Part shown: positions 56,828 to 64,000 of the stretch, one piece after another
How the letters are laid out: every line of letters starts with the position of its first letter
How positions within the stretch are numbered: position 1 is the first letter of the stretch
Source of the DNA: Bacteroidales bacterium
GTDB lineage: Bacteria; Bacteroidota; Bacteroidia; Bacteroidales; Muribaculaceae
Reading direction: 5' to 3'
NCBI GenBank assembly: GCA_910575545.1
Contig: CAJTFH010000004.1
Location: 62,001 to 126,000, forward strand
Length of the DNA: 64,000 nt
Translations under genes and position numbers: made by a program
The notes under the pieces: generated by a model
Seen by the model: only the letters and a program-made list of their open reading frames with translations
The model's database searches: none
What the model was told of the DNA's origin: nothing

Positions 56828-58249
56828 ATGGAACAGATTGAAAGGATATATTTCGTGGGTGCCGGAGGAATCGGGATGGCCGCCTTGGAGAGGTATTATC
56901 TGGCCAAAGGAATTCCGGTGGCGGGATATGACCGCACTCCAAGCGAGCTGACCGAACACCTTGAAAAAGAGGGCGCAAGGATTTTTTTTGAAGACGACGC
57001 AGAGAAATCGATTCCGGCGGAGTTCCGCAGCCGGGAAGGGACACTTGTGGTTTTCACCCCTGCCATTCCTGAAGATAACCGGGTGCTGGGATTCTTCCGC
57101 AACAACGGTTTTGAAATTATCAAACGGGCGGCTCTTTTAGGGATGATTACCCGCGAAAGCAAAGGGCTATGTTTTGCCGGAACGCATGGCAAAACCACAA
57201 CCTCTTCGATGGCCGCGCATGTGATGCACAGCTGCGCGGCCGACTGCAATGCATTCTTAGGTGGGGTTTTACGCAATTATGATTCAAATTTCCTGCTGGC
57301 TCCCCGCAGCCCGTATTCCGTGATTGAAGCGGATGAGTTCGACAGGTCATTCCACCAGCTGCGCCCTTATATAGCTGTAATCACCTCTACCGACCCCGAC
57401 CATCTCGACATCTACGGCACAGAAGAGGGGTATCTCGAGGGGTTCGCACGGTTTACAGAACTTGTGCGCCCCGACGGGGCATTGGTGGTGCATGAGGGGC
57501 TGAAACTGCGCCCCCGCCCACAAAAAGGGGTAAAGGTCTACAGTTACGGACTCAACAGCGGAGATTTCCATGCCGAGAATATACGACACGGCAACGGTGA
57601 GATACACTTCGATTTCATCGCACCCGACGGCAGAATCGATGACATCAACCTAGGGGTGCCGGTGGAGATAAACATAGAGAACGGGGTGGCCGCACTTGCA
57701 GCCTGTTGGCTGACAGGCGATATTGAACCGGAGAAAGCCAAGGAGGCGATGTCATCGTTCATGGGGCCGAAACGACGCTTTGAATTCAGACTGAAAGAAC
57801 CTGGCAGCCAAGGGAGGGCGATAATCGACGATTATGCCCACCATCCCGACGAACTTAAGGCATCGATAACCTCGGTGAAAGCGCTCTATCCCGACCGGCG
57901 GCTCACGGTGGTTTTCCAGCCTCATCTCTACACACGGACCCGCGATTTCGCCGACGGTTTCGCCGACGCTCTCAGCCATGCCGACGAAGTGATACTGACC
58001 GACATCTACCCTGCCCGCGAACTTCCTATCGAGGGGGTTACATCGAAAATAATCTATGACAAGATAAGATGCGGGAAAAAAGCGTTAATACCCCGTGAAG
58101 ATTTGATAAAAAGCGTCGGAAATCTTAACTTTGAAATTCTATTGACGGCCGGAGCGGGCGACATCGCTGACCTGGTGGAGGGGATGGTCGAAGCGGTGGC
58201 GGATGCACCCAGGTGCATCCCTGCAAGCCGAGGAACGGCAGGTTTATGA
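56828..58249 (+). CDS. murC: UDP-MurNAc:L-alanine ligase MurC
   Basis: 473 residues. It adds the first amino acid to UDP-MurNAc. N-terminal Rossmann motif FVGAGGIGMAAL; ATPase loop FAGTHGKTTTS (about 116-126); C-terminal domain with DDYAHHPDE. It is followed by ftsQ after 28 bases. Confidence 0.96.
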   Translation: MEQIERIYFVGAGGIGMAALERYYLAKGIPVAGYDRTPSELTEHLEKEGARIFFEDDAEKSIPAEFRSREGTLVVFTPAIPEDNRVLGFFRNNGFEIIKRAALLGMITRESKGLCFAGTHGKTTTSSMAAHVMHSCAADCNAFLGGVLRNYDSNFLLAPRSPYSVIEADEFDRSFHQLRPYIAVITSTDPDHLDIYGTEEGYLEGFARFTELVRPDGALVVHEGLKLRPRPQKGVKVYSYGLNSGDFHAENIRHGNGEIHFDFIAPDGRIDDINLGVPVEINIENGVAALAACWLTGDIEPEKAKEAMSSFMGPKRRFEFRLKEPGSQGRAIIDDYAHHPDELKASITSVKALYPDRRLTVVFQPHLYTRTRDFADGFADALSHADEVILTDIYPARELPIEGVTSKIIYDKIRCGKKALIPREDLIKSVGNLNFEILLTAGAGDIADLVEGMVEAVADAPRCIPASRGTAGL

Positions 58250-58277
58250 CCGGGATGGGAAAGATGACTGACGAAGA

Positions 58278-59135
58278 ATGACAAAAAAAGGTGTGATAAG
58301 GTGTCTGCTGTCGGTGGTGCTGATGTGCTACCTGGCATTCGCGTTGTTTGTGGCCAATGATATGGCCGCCCGCGAGATGTGTGCCGGCATCGACATAAAA
58401 GTTCTTCAGGAAGAGGGATTGCGCAAATTCGTGAGCGGAGGAGAAGTCAGGAGACTGCTCGACGAATGGGGTCTCGGAGATGTGAAACGCCCTGTTGCAA
58501 CGATTGACCTTCAGGAGATTGAAGACCGGCTCAACAGCATCGTCAATATCGAACACGCAACGGCTGAAAGACTGGCTAACCGAAAAGTCAGAGTAAGCGT
58601 AACCCCGATGATTCCTGTTGCGAGGGTGTTTGACATTAATGGATCGTACTACATCAACCGGTCGGGCAAACGGTTGACGGCCAACCACCGTTTCCGCCTG
58701 GATGTTCCTGTAATTACAGGGCATTTCGACAGCATAAACAACGCTGTGTCGCTCATACCATTGGTTGAACGGCTTGCAAACAATCCTGACTGGAACGCTA
58801 TTGTAGCCCAGATTTCCATTGACCCTAAAAACCACGATGTCATACTGGTTCCTATGATACGCGGGCATGTGGTGAATCTTGGCGACACATCTGACATCGA
58901 TAACAAGCTGGAACGTGTGATGCTGATGTATCACAAGGTTCTTCCGCTCAAAGGATGGAACTATTACGACACTATTTCTGTTAAATGGGGGGGGCAGGTT
59001 GTCGCCACCCGACGGCAGAAAAAGATTGCCGAACCGCTGATAAGGTTTGACCAGGAGGGGGATGAGACCGAAATCGAGGATGTCAACTCGATGCTTGTGT
59101 CAACCGAAACCGACACTGCGGCGGTGAAGAGATGA
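58278..59135 (+). CDS. ftsQ: FtsQ-like division protein
   Basis: 285 residues. A short cytoplasmic N terminus, one membrane helix (about 8-28) and a periplasmic POTRA-plus-beta region as in FtsQ/DivIB. The POTRA-like part is about 35-110. Sequence similarity is weak, so the call depends on topology and on the place between murC and ftsA, which is the standard Bacteroidetes order. An acidic, Thr-rich tail ends the protein. Confidence 0.85.
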   Translation: MTKKGVIRCLLSVVLMCYLAFALFVANDMAAREMCAGIDIKVLQEEGLRKFVSGGEVRRLLDEWGLGDVKRPVATIDLQEIEDRLNSIVNIEHATAERLANRKVRVSVTPMIPVARVFDINGSYYINRSGKRLTANHRFRLDVPVITGHFDSINNAVSLIPLVERLANNPDWNAIVAQISIDPKNHDVILVPMIRGHVVNLGDTSDIDNKLERVMLMYHKVLPLKGWNYYDTISVKWGGQVVATRRQKKIAEPLIRFDQEGDETEIEDVNSMLVSTETDTAAVKR

Positions 59136-59200
59136 AGGGAGAAGCCGGGTGGGCAGAGACGTGGTTCAGCCCGTCAGCCAAGATAAGAAAAGAAAAACGA

Positions 59201-59220
59201 TATAACCGAATATAACCGAA
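59201..59220 (+). repeat. Two tandem 10-mers touching the ftsA start codon
   Basis: TATAACCGAA occurs twice in a row and ends directly before the ftsA ATG. It covers the ribosome-loading region, so copy number could affect ftsA translation; that is inference. Confidence 0.6.
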
Positions 59221-60639
59221 ATGGGAGATAAGAGCAGTGAACGCTATATAGTGGCGTTTGAGATAGGCAGCTCTAAAATCAGGGGTGCCGTTGGCGTGGT
59301 CGACAACTCAGGTGTTGTTGATATTGTCGCCACCGAAGAGGAGAAACTCACCGACAAGGTGCGCTATGGATGCATTCAGAATGTGGAGGTGAGCAACGCC
59401 CTGGGCCGTGTTGTTGACCGGCTTGAAGCCTACCCCCGCGTTGACCCCAGGGAGATTACCGGCGCATATGTGGCTCTTGGGGGCCGATCTCTCCAAATCA
59501 AACAGGTAGATGTTAGCATCAGCCTGCCGGCAGAGATAGAAATCACCCGTCCGCTCATCAACGACCTGATGCAACAGGCGGCCGCCACAATCGGCAGCGA
59601 CCGCGATGTGGTTGATGTTGTGCCGGTGCGGTTCACTGTCGACAACAAAGCCCAGAATAATCCCATCGGGTCATATGGCCAGCACCTGGGGGCACGCATG
59701 AGTGTTGTGAGCTGTATGCCGCAAATCAAACGTATGCTCCGCAGGGTTATCGGAGAACGCCTTGGGCTCGACATCAACGGGTATATCACCCGCCCGCTGG
59801 CCGAGGCGGAAATGGTTCTGACGGGCGATGAACGTAGGCTGGGATGCATGTTCGTTGACTTCGGGGCGGAAACAACAACCGTTGCCATCTACAAAGGGGG
59901 CGCCCCGGTTTATCTTGCCACGCTACCTATCGGTTCGCGCAACATCACCATGGATCTCTGCTCACTGAACTACACCGAGGAACGGGCTGAAGACATCAAG
60001 AAATCAATCGGGAACGCAATGCCGCAGGAAGGGACCAAACGCCGCAACGCCGGCGACGGCATCGACTATACGGAGGTAAACAATTATGTGCACGCACGCG
60101 CCGACGAGATTGTTGCCAACATAATGGCACAGCCTGAATATGCCGGTATGCGCGACACCGACCTACCCGGAGGAATTGTAATCGTAGGGGGAGGTTCACG
60201 TCTGCGCGGGTTCAACGAGCTACTGTCGCAGCAGAGCAAGATGAAGGTAAGAATCGGCGCCCCGACAGCCGCCGTGCGCATATCCGACGGCGCAGTTCAC
60301 GGCTCAGATGCCGTTGACGTGATATCCATTGTTGTGGCGGCGGCGGACATGCCGGGCAGCGAATGTGTGACCCACGTTGAAGAAGTGGAGGAGGAGAATC
60401 CCCGCAACGGATATGACGGCATGTATTCCGATGAAAATGATGACCATGAAGAGGAATCGCGTATTGGGCGCATGGACGACGATTTCAGCGAGGATATCAA
60501 CGAAAAGAAACGGAAGGAGAAAGAGAAAGCCAAGGCCAAGGAGAAAGAGAAGAAAAAAGGGCCGTCGTTTATCGATAATATCAGGCAGCGAATCAGCAAT
60601 ATGCTGAGCGATACGAGTGACTGGGAAGCCGACGAGTGA
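59221..60639 (+). CDS. ftsA: Cell division protein FtsA
   Basis: 472 residues. The actin-like protein tethers FtsZ to the membrane. ATP-binding parts: FEIGSSKIRGAVG at the N terminus, FVDFGAETTTVAIYKGG (about 211-227) and GGIVIVGGGSRL (about 318-329). After the core (to about 385) comes an unusual charged linker of acidic residues and a Lys/Glu-rich run (about 420-450), then a short amphipathic helix FIDNIRQRISNML as membrane anchor. It is 117 bases before ftsZ. Confidence 0.95.
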   Translation: MGDKSSERYIVAFEIGSSKIRGAVGVVDNSGVVDIVATEEEKLTDKVRYGCIQNVEVSNALGRVVDRLEAYPRVDPREITGAYVALGGRSLQIKQVDVSISLPAEIEITRPLINDLMQQAAATIGSDRDVVDVVPVRFTVDNKAQNNPIGSYGQHLGARMSVVSCMPQIKRMLRRVIGERLGLDINGYITRPLAEAEMVLTGDERRLGCMFVDFGAETTTVAIYKGGAPVYLATLPIGSRNITMDLCSLNYTEERAEDIKKSIGNAMPQEGTKRRNAGDGIDYTEVNNYVHARADEIVANIMAQPEYAGMRDTDLPGGIVIVGGGSRLRGFNELLSQQSKMKVRIGAPTAAVRISDGAVHGSDAVDVISIVVAAADMPGSECVTHVEEVEEENPRNGYDGMYSDENDDHEEESRIGRMDDDFSEDINEKKRKEKEKAKAKEKEKKKGPSFIDNIRQRISNMLSDTSDWEADE

Positions 60640-60644
60640 TGATG

Positions 60645-60685
60645 CGTCTGAACCGTTCTGACAGCGCCCTGCCCCATCCGGACGC
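60645..60685 (+). repeat. Diverged partial copy of the 175-bp repeat
   Basis: This 41-base stretch in the ftsA-ftsZ gap resembles the middle of the dispersed repeat: it has TCTGAACC, TTCTGACAGC and CCATCCGGA in the same order with a few substitutions. It lacks the terminator-like end. Probably a decayed member of the same family. Confidence 0.6.
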
Positions 60686-60756
60686 GATATATACCAAGTA
60701 TTACGGTATTATGGAGGGGGAGCCGGAAGCCCTTTATTGCTAAAAGAAGAGAAATC

Positions 60757-62163
60757 ATGACAATGGAAGATATAGACAGAACCTCAAACTTCGTGGACGA
60801 GAAGCACGATGATGTTATAATCAAGGTTATCGGTGTTGGCGGCGGCGGCGACAACGCAGTGAACCACATGTATGAGCAGGGCATCAAAAAGGTGTCGTTT
60901 GTGGTGTGTAACACCGACCGGCAGGCGCTCAACAACTCGATTGTGCCTAACCGGCTGCTTATAGGCCCGACAGTGACAGGCGGACTCGGAGCGGGGAACG
61001 ACCCCGAAAAGGCGCGCCTGGCTGCCGAAGAGAGTGCCGACGAAATAGCCCGCCTGTTCGACGATGAGACCAAGATGGTTTTCATCACAGCAGGTATGGG
61101 GGGCGGCACCGGCACCGGCGCCGGACCGGTGGTTGCGCGCATCGCCCAGGAGAAAGGGTTGCTGACCATAGGCATCGTCACTATCCCATTCTTCTTCGAG
61201 GGGGAAAAGAAGATTTTCAAGGCGCTGAAAGGAGCTGAAGAAATGAGCAAGTATGTGGATGCACTTCTGGTTGTCAACAACGAGCAGCTGACCGAGATTT
61301 ATCCTGACCTCGACTGGCTCAATGCTTTCGGCAAGGCTGACGACACACTGAGCAATGCCGCCCGCTCGATTTCGGAACTTATCACCTGCGACGGCTATAT
61401 GAACCTTGACTTCAACGACGTTAACACCACTCTGCGCAACGGCGGCGCGGCCATCATCTCGACGGGTTATGGCGAGGGGGAACACCGTGTTACCAAGGCC
61501 ATCCAGGACGCGTTGAACTCTCCGTTGCTGAAAAACAAGGATATTTTCGGGTCGAAGCATCTGCTGTTCAACCTCTACTTCTCGCGCGAGGCCGAGGAGA
61601 AATTCGTTATGGGCGAAGCACGCGAGCTGACCTCGTTTATCCAGAACATCGACAAGGATGTGGATGTGATATACGGTATCGGCTTCGACGAGACTTTGGG
61701 CAACAAAATCAAAATCACCATCCTTGCCGCCGGTTTCGAGCTTTCAATCATGGGCGACGGACCCGCATCAGGCAAAAGCGCCAAGCCCGCCAACCCGTTT
61801 GCAAGCAAAGACACCCCTGCGCGCGAGGATGAGGAGGCGATTCTCACCGACACCCTCAAGAACGTGTATGGCGAAGACAAGGTTGAATCAATCAAGCGGG
61901 AGAGGGCTTCGCTACGCTATATAATCCTGCAGCCCGACCAGTTTGAGGATGATGCCGTGATTGAAACTTTCGAGCATTCTCCGGCCTACAACCGCGACAA
62001 ACGTATCGCCGACGAGGTGCGCCAGTCGGCAGGGAAAAACCCGGCAACCCCCCAACCCGAAAAAAGCGGGGAACCATCGGATGGTCCGGCTCCGGAAAAA
62101 CCGGCGGCGACATTCAACCGGATGGCCTCCGATTCAGGATCGAAAGTGATTGATTTTTTGTAG
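60757..62163 (+). CDS. ftsZ: Cell division GTPase FtsZ
   Basis: 468 residues. The tubulin-like protein forms the division ring. GTP-binding: VIGVGGGGDNAVNHM near the N terminus and GMGGGTGTGAGP (about 113-124). The polymerisation domain ends near residue 330. A variable linker follows, then the conserved C-terminal peptide ending KVIDFL that binds FtsA. Last gene of the cluster, followed by a long repeat hairpin. Confidence 0.98.
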   Translation: MTMEDIDRTSNFVDEKHDDVIIKVIGVGGGGDNAVNHMYEQGIKKVSFVVCNTDRQALNNSIVPNRLLIGPTVTGGLGAGNDPEKARLAAEESADEIARLFDDETKMVFITAGMGGGTGTGAGPVVARIAQEKGLLTIGIVTIPFFFEGEKKIFKALKGAEEMSKYVDALLVVNNEQLTEIYPDLDWLNAFGKADDTLSNAARSISELITCDGYMNLDFNDVNTTLRNGGAAIISTGYGEGEHRVTKAIQDALNSPLLKNKDIFGSKHLLFNLYFSREAEEKFVMGEARELTSFIQNIDKDVDVIYGIGFDETLGNKIKITILAAGFELSIMGDGPASGKSAKPANPFASKDTPAREDEEAILTDTLKNVYGEDKVESIKRERASLRYIILQPDQFEDDAVIETFEHSPAYNRDKRIADEVRQSAGKNPATPQPEKSGEPSDGPAPEKPAATFNRMASDSGSKVIDFL

Positions 62164-62286
62164 GGTTCTAAAGCCGAAAGTAACAAGTCGCAAGCCGCAA
62201 GTCATAAGACGTAAGTTGTAAGTTAGGAATTGCCATCCGGCCACTTATGACTTACGGCTTATGACTTGCGGCTTGCGGCTTTTCGG
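62164..62286 (+). terminator. Heptamer-built long hairpin after ftsZ
   Basis: The left arm (62164-62233) is a run of ten 7-base units, mostly AAGnnnn (AAGCCGC, AAGTCAT, AAGACGT and so on). After a nine-base loop the right arm (62243-62286) repeats the complements in the same period (ACTTACG, GCTTATG, ACTTGCG, GCTTGCG) and runs into TTTT. At least 30 bases pair with a few mismatches. It probably terminates the division cluster transcript. Confidence 0.75.
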
Positions 62287-62321
62287 GATTTTTAGGGCGG
62301 GTAGGTGGATCTGTTGGGGAG

Positions 62322-62329
62322 TAACTTTG
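62322..62329 (+). promoter_or_regulatory. Promoter -7 motif TAACTTTG before the last gene
   Basis: A perfect TAnnTTTG match 14 bases before the ATG at 62344. No consensus -33 box at 19-21 bases. It supports independent transcription after the ftsZ terminator. Confidence 0.5.
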
Positions 62330-62343
62330 CCGGAAAAAAGATT

Positions 62344-64000
62344 ATGGCGAAGATTTCAATGGTGAGGGATTTAACGGGGAGCGTGTCAACAGGGGGAAAG
62401 ACCGGAAGAGGAGTGTCAAATGGGATGAAACGGATGGAGGGGATTCTGGTCAGGGCGGTGAATGCCAGGCGCGACGACAAGGAAAGGAAGGTATGGCGCC
62501 CGGCGGGAATGCCTATGACAATGAGGGCTGACGGGTGGTTGCCGTTGACGCCGATGCCGCTCCCGGGAGCAAAAGTTGGAGACTGCGAGGCGACTGCCCT
62601 GTTCTGGCGCAAGGGGAACCGTATTGGAGTGAGTGTAGCCGGAGCTGCCGAAGATACTATAACGGGGCAGATAGACGCCCTGGCGGAGTTGACGGCAGAG
62701 ATGCTTATGGCAGAGGTTGTGGAACCTGGGATTGTCAGGATGCTGATGAAGCATCAGCGCCCTGTTTACCTGACTTATGACACCGGCGGCAAGATGACAT
62801 TCCACGGAGAGATGCCGGAGTTGCCGCCGGCGGGGCTAACCGTGGTTGACGAAACCACGCTGAGTGAGCCGCTGCAGAATGTGGCTCTGACGGGGTTGAG
62901 CAACAGCCGCAACGGGGCGCTGACCGCCGAAGACCAACGGCGAGTGACTGCGGCCATGCTCGATGCATATGAGCGACTGATGGCCAAAGCAGAGGATAGC
63001 GGGTTGCTTCTGCAACCGGTTTTTGCCCGTTACCGCCTGGAGGACGGAGCCGGTGACACCGTGGCTTGTTCAGCAACGATCCTGGCAAGCGGTATTACCG
63101 GTTTCCAATGCTGCGGCAGTGTTGAGATGACCGGCAGCGACGGATTGTCGACCCTGGCCGGCGGTGCGTTGACCGCCCGGGGATACCGTTTGCGTCTGCT
63201 CGCCCCTGAAAAACTCGATGAACCATGGCGCACAATCATCAGAAGCCTTTCGGTTGAGCTTACGCCCCAGATCGACCCTGTAGACCGCTCGGCGCTATGC
63301 CAGGCTACAGTGAGCAACAACGGCAATACCACCACTGTCACACTACATCTGCCTGGCATCGGAGCTGCCAGTGCATATGCCAAGGCCCGCAGACGTATGC
63401 TTGTCAGGGATGCGTTGGCCGGCAGTGGCGGGAATTTCAGAATTCATGAGAGGTATCAATCGCCACTTGGCGGCGGGATAGCCGACCATACTGTCGCGAT
63501 ACGACGGAATGCGCCCGTCGCACCATCGGTCACGGCCGGGTTCCGGCGCGACTTGATAAGCTACAGCGCATGTTGCCACACATCACAGCTGACACTCCTT
63601 GCAAACAGAATGAGCGAAGGATTCAAAGGACATGACGCCAAAGAGATGATGCTCTCGGCAACCACCACGGGAAGATGGAGCGCAGAGGTGAAGGTGACCA
63701 TACGACGAGGAAACGGAGTTACGGAATCTGCATCTAAACATATGTCGGGGACATCGAACTGCCCCACCCTGCTGTCGCCGTTGCTTATCTATCCCGATAC
63801 AGAGGCCTCGGAGATGACAATAACCATCAGCGGGCAAGCCGGCACACGCACGGGGACATTCGCCCTGACACCAGTGCCGGAAGCGGGCATAGCCTACTAT
63901 CTGTCGCCGGAACTGCGGCCCATGGAACTTTCATCGTCAGGCGGGTCTGTCTCCTCACCGGAATCAGTGCCGTCGCCAACAGTCAGACAGGGGACAGTCG
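62344..64000 (+). CDS. Large unidentified protein, 3' end outside the window
   Basis: An open frame of at least 552 codons starts MAKISMVRDLTGSVSTGG and runs to the window edge without a stop. No signal peptide or membrane helix is visible. The first 60 residues are basic, residues about 180-230 may be helical (AEDQRRVTAAMLDAYERLM), and the rest is beta-rich with many Thr, Gly and Ala residues. The last visible part is Ser/Pro-rich (SSSGGSVSSPESVPSPT). I recognise no family. A -7 promoter motif just upstream supports the start; codon use resembles its neighbours. A structural or large multidomain cytoplasmic protein is possible, but no function can be given. Confidence 0.8.
   Translation, partial: MAKISMVRDLTGSVSTGGKTGRGVSNGMKRMEGILVRAVNARRDDKERKVWRPAGMPMTMRADGWLPLTPMPLPGAKVGDCEATALFWRKGNRIGVSVAGAAEDTITGQIDALAELTAEMLMAEVVEPGIVRMLMKHQRPVYLTYDTGGKMTFHGEMPELPPAGLTVVDETTLSEPLQNVALTGLSNSRNGALTAEDQRRVTAAMLDAYERLMAKAEDSGLLLQPVFARYRLEDGAGDTVACSATILASGITGFQCCGSVEMTGSDGLSTLAGGALTARGYRLRLLAPEKLDEPWRTIIRSLSVELTPQIDPVDRSALCQATVSNNGNTTTVTLHLPGIGAASAYAKARRRMLVRDALAGSGGNFRIHERYQSPLGGGIADHTVAIRRNAPVAPSVTAGFRRDLISYSACCHTSQLTLLANRMSEGFKGHDAKEMMLSATTTGRWSAEVKVTIRRGNGVTESASKHMSGTSNCPTLLSPLLIYPDTEASEMTITISGQAGTRTGTFALTPVPEAGIAYYLSPELRPMELSSSGGSVSSPESVPSPTVRQGTV

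Noticed and set aside
60297-61280. A 327-codon minus-strand frame across ftsA and ftsZ
   Set aside because: It spans the ends of two certain genes on the other strand and has low-complexity Ser-rich translation.

Overview
The window comes from a Gram-negative member of the Bacteroidetes, most likely order Bacteroidales. This rests on a SusC/SusD pair, a hybrid two-component regulator, type IX secretion (T9SS) sorting domains, a fused secDF, promoters of the TAnnTTTG type and a division cluster without murF. The fairly GC-rich sequence and gene style would fit a Muribaculaceae-like gut commensal, but that placement is inference.

Region 1 (1-23.9 kb) is a glycan-utilisation locus, nearly all on the minus strand. 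In transcription order it holds a GH2 enzyme, an ELWxxDGT-repeat T9SS cargo protein, SusC, SusD, a PKD-type lipoprotein, two tandem paralogous sialidase-fold proteins with a CBM9-like module, a hybrid histidine-kinase/AraC regulator and a large FIVAR-repeat T9SS cargo protein. A GH43-type lipoprotein is divergent from the GH2 gene. The enzyme mix (GH2, GH43, sialidase/GH93 fold) suggests a branched plant or host glycan, possibly arabinose- or galactose-containing; the substrate cannot be read from sequence alone.

Region 2 (24-36.2 kb) is mostly housekeeping and envelope genes: a flippase-like membrane protein, an AraC regulator, tatD, yidD, rnpA, hemD, a DUF4271 membrane protein, a Na/Pi cotransporter, an AsmA-like protein, a DUF5715 putative peptidase and a low-molecular-weight tyrosine phosphatase.

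Region 3 (36.2-46.3 kb) begins with an 818-base gap holding a consensus promoter and a strongly structured leader before secDF. It continues with an Lrp regulator, a GT4 glycosyltransferase, an SDR epimerase, a GH97 enzyme, a small membrane protein and a class III-like sirtuin.

Region 4 (46.3-62.2 kb) is the division and cell wall (dcw) cluster: rsmH, ftsL-like, PBP/ftsI, murE, mraY, murD, ftsW, murG, murC, ftsQ, ftsA, ftsZ. Several of its gaps carry degenerate 7-base repeats. It ends in a long hairpin, followed by a large unidentified gene that runs off the window.

The clearest non-genic signals are a 175-bp dispersed repeat (two copies in opposite orientation, two differences by eye, plus a third relic), the heptamer-periodic gaps of the division cluster, and the branched leader RNA candidate upstream of secDF. 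I saw no rRNA, tRNA, CRISPR array, insertion sequence or phage module.
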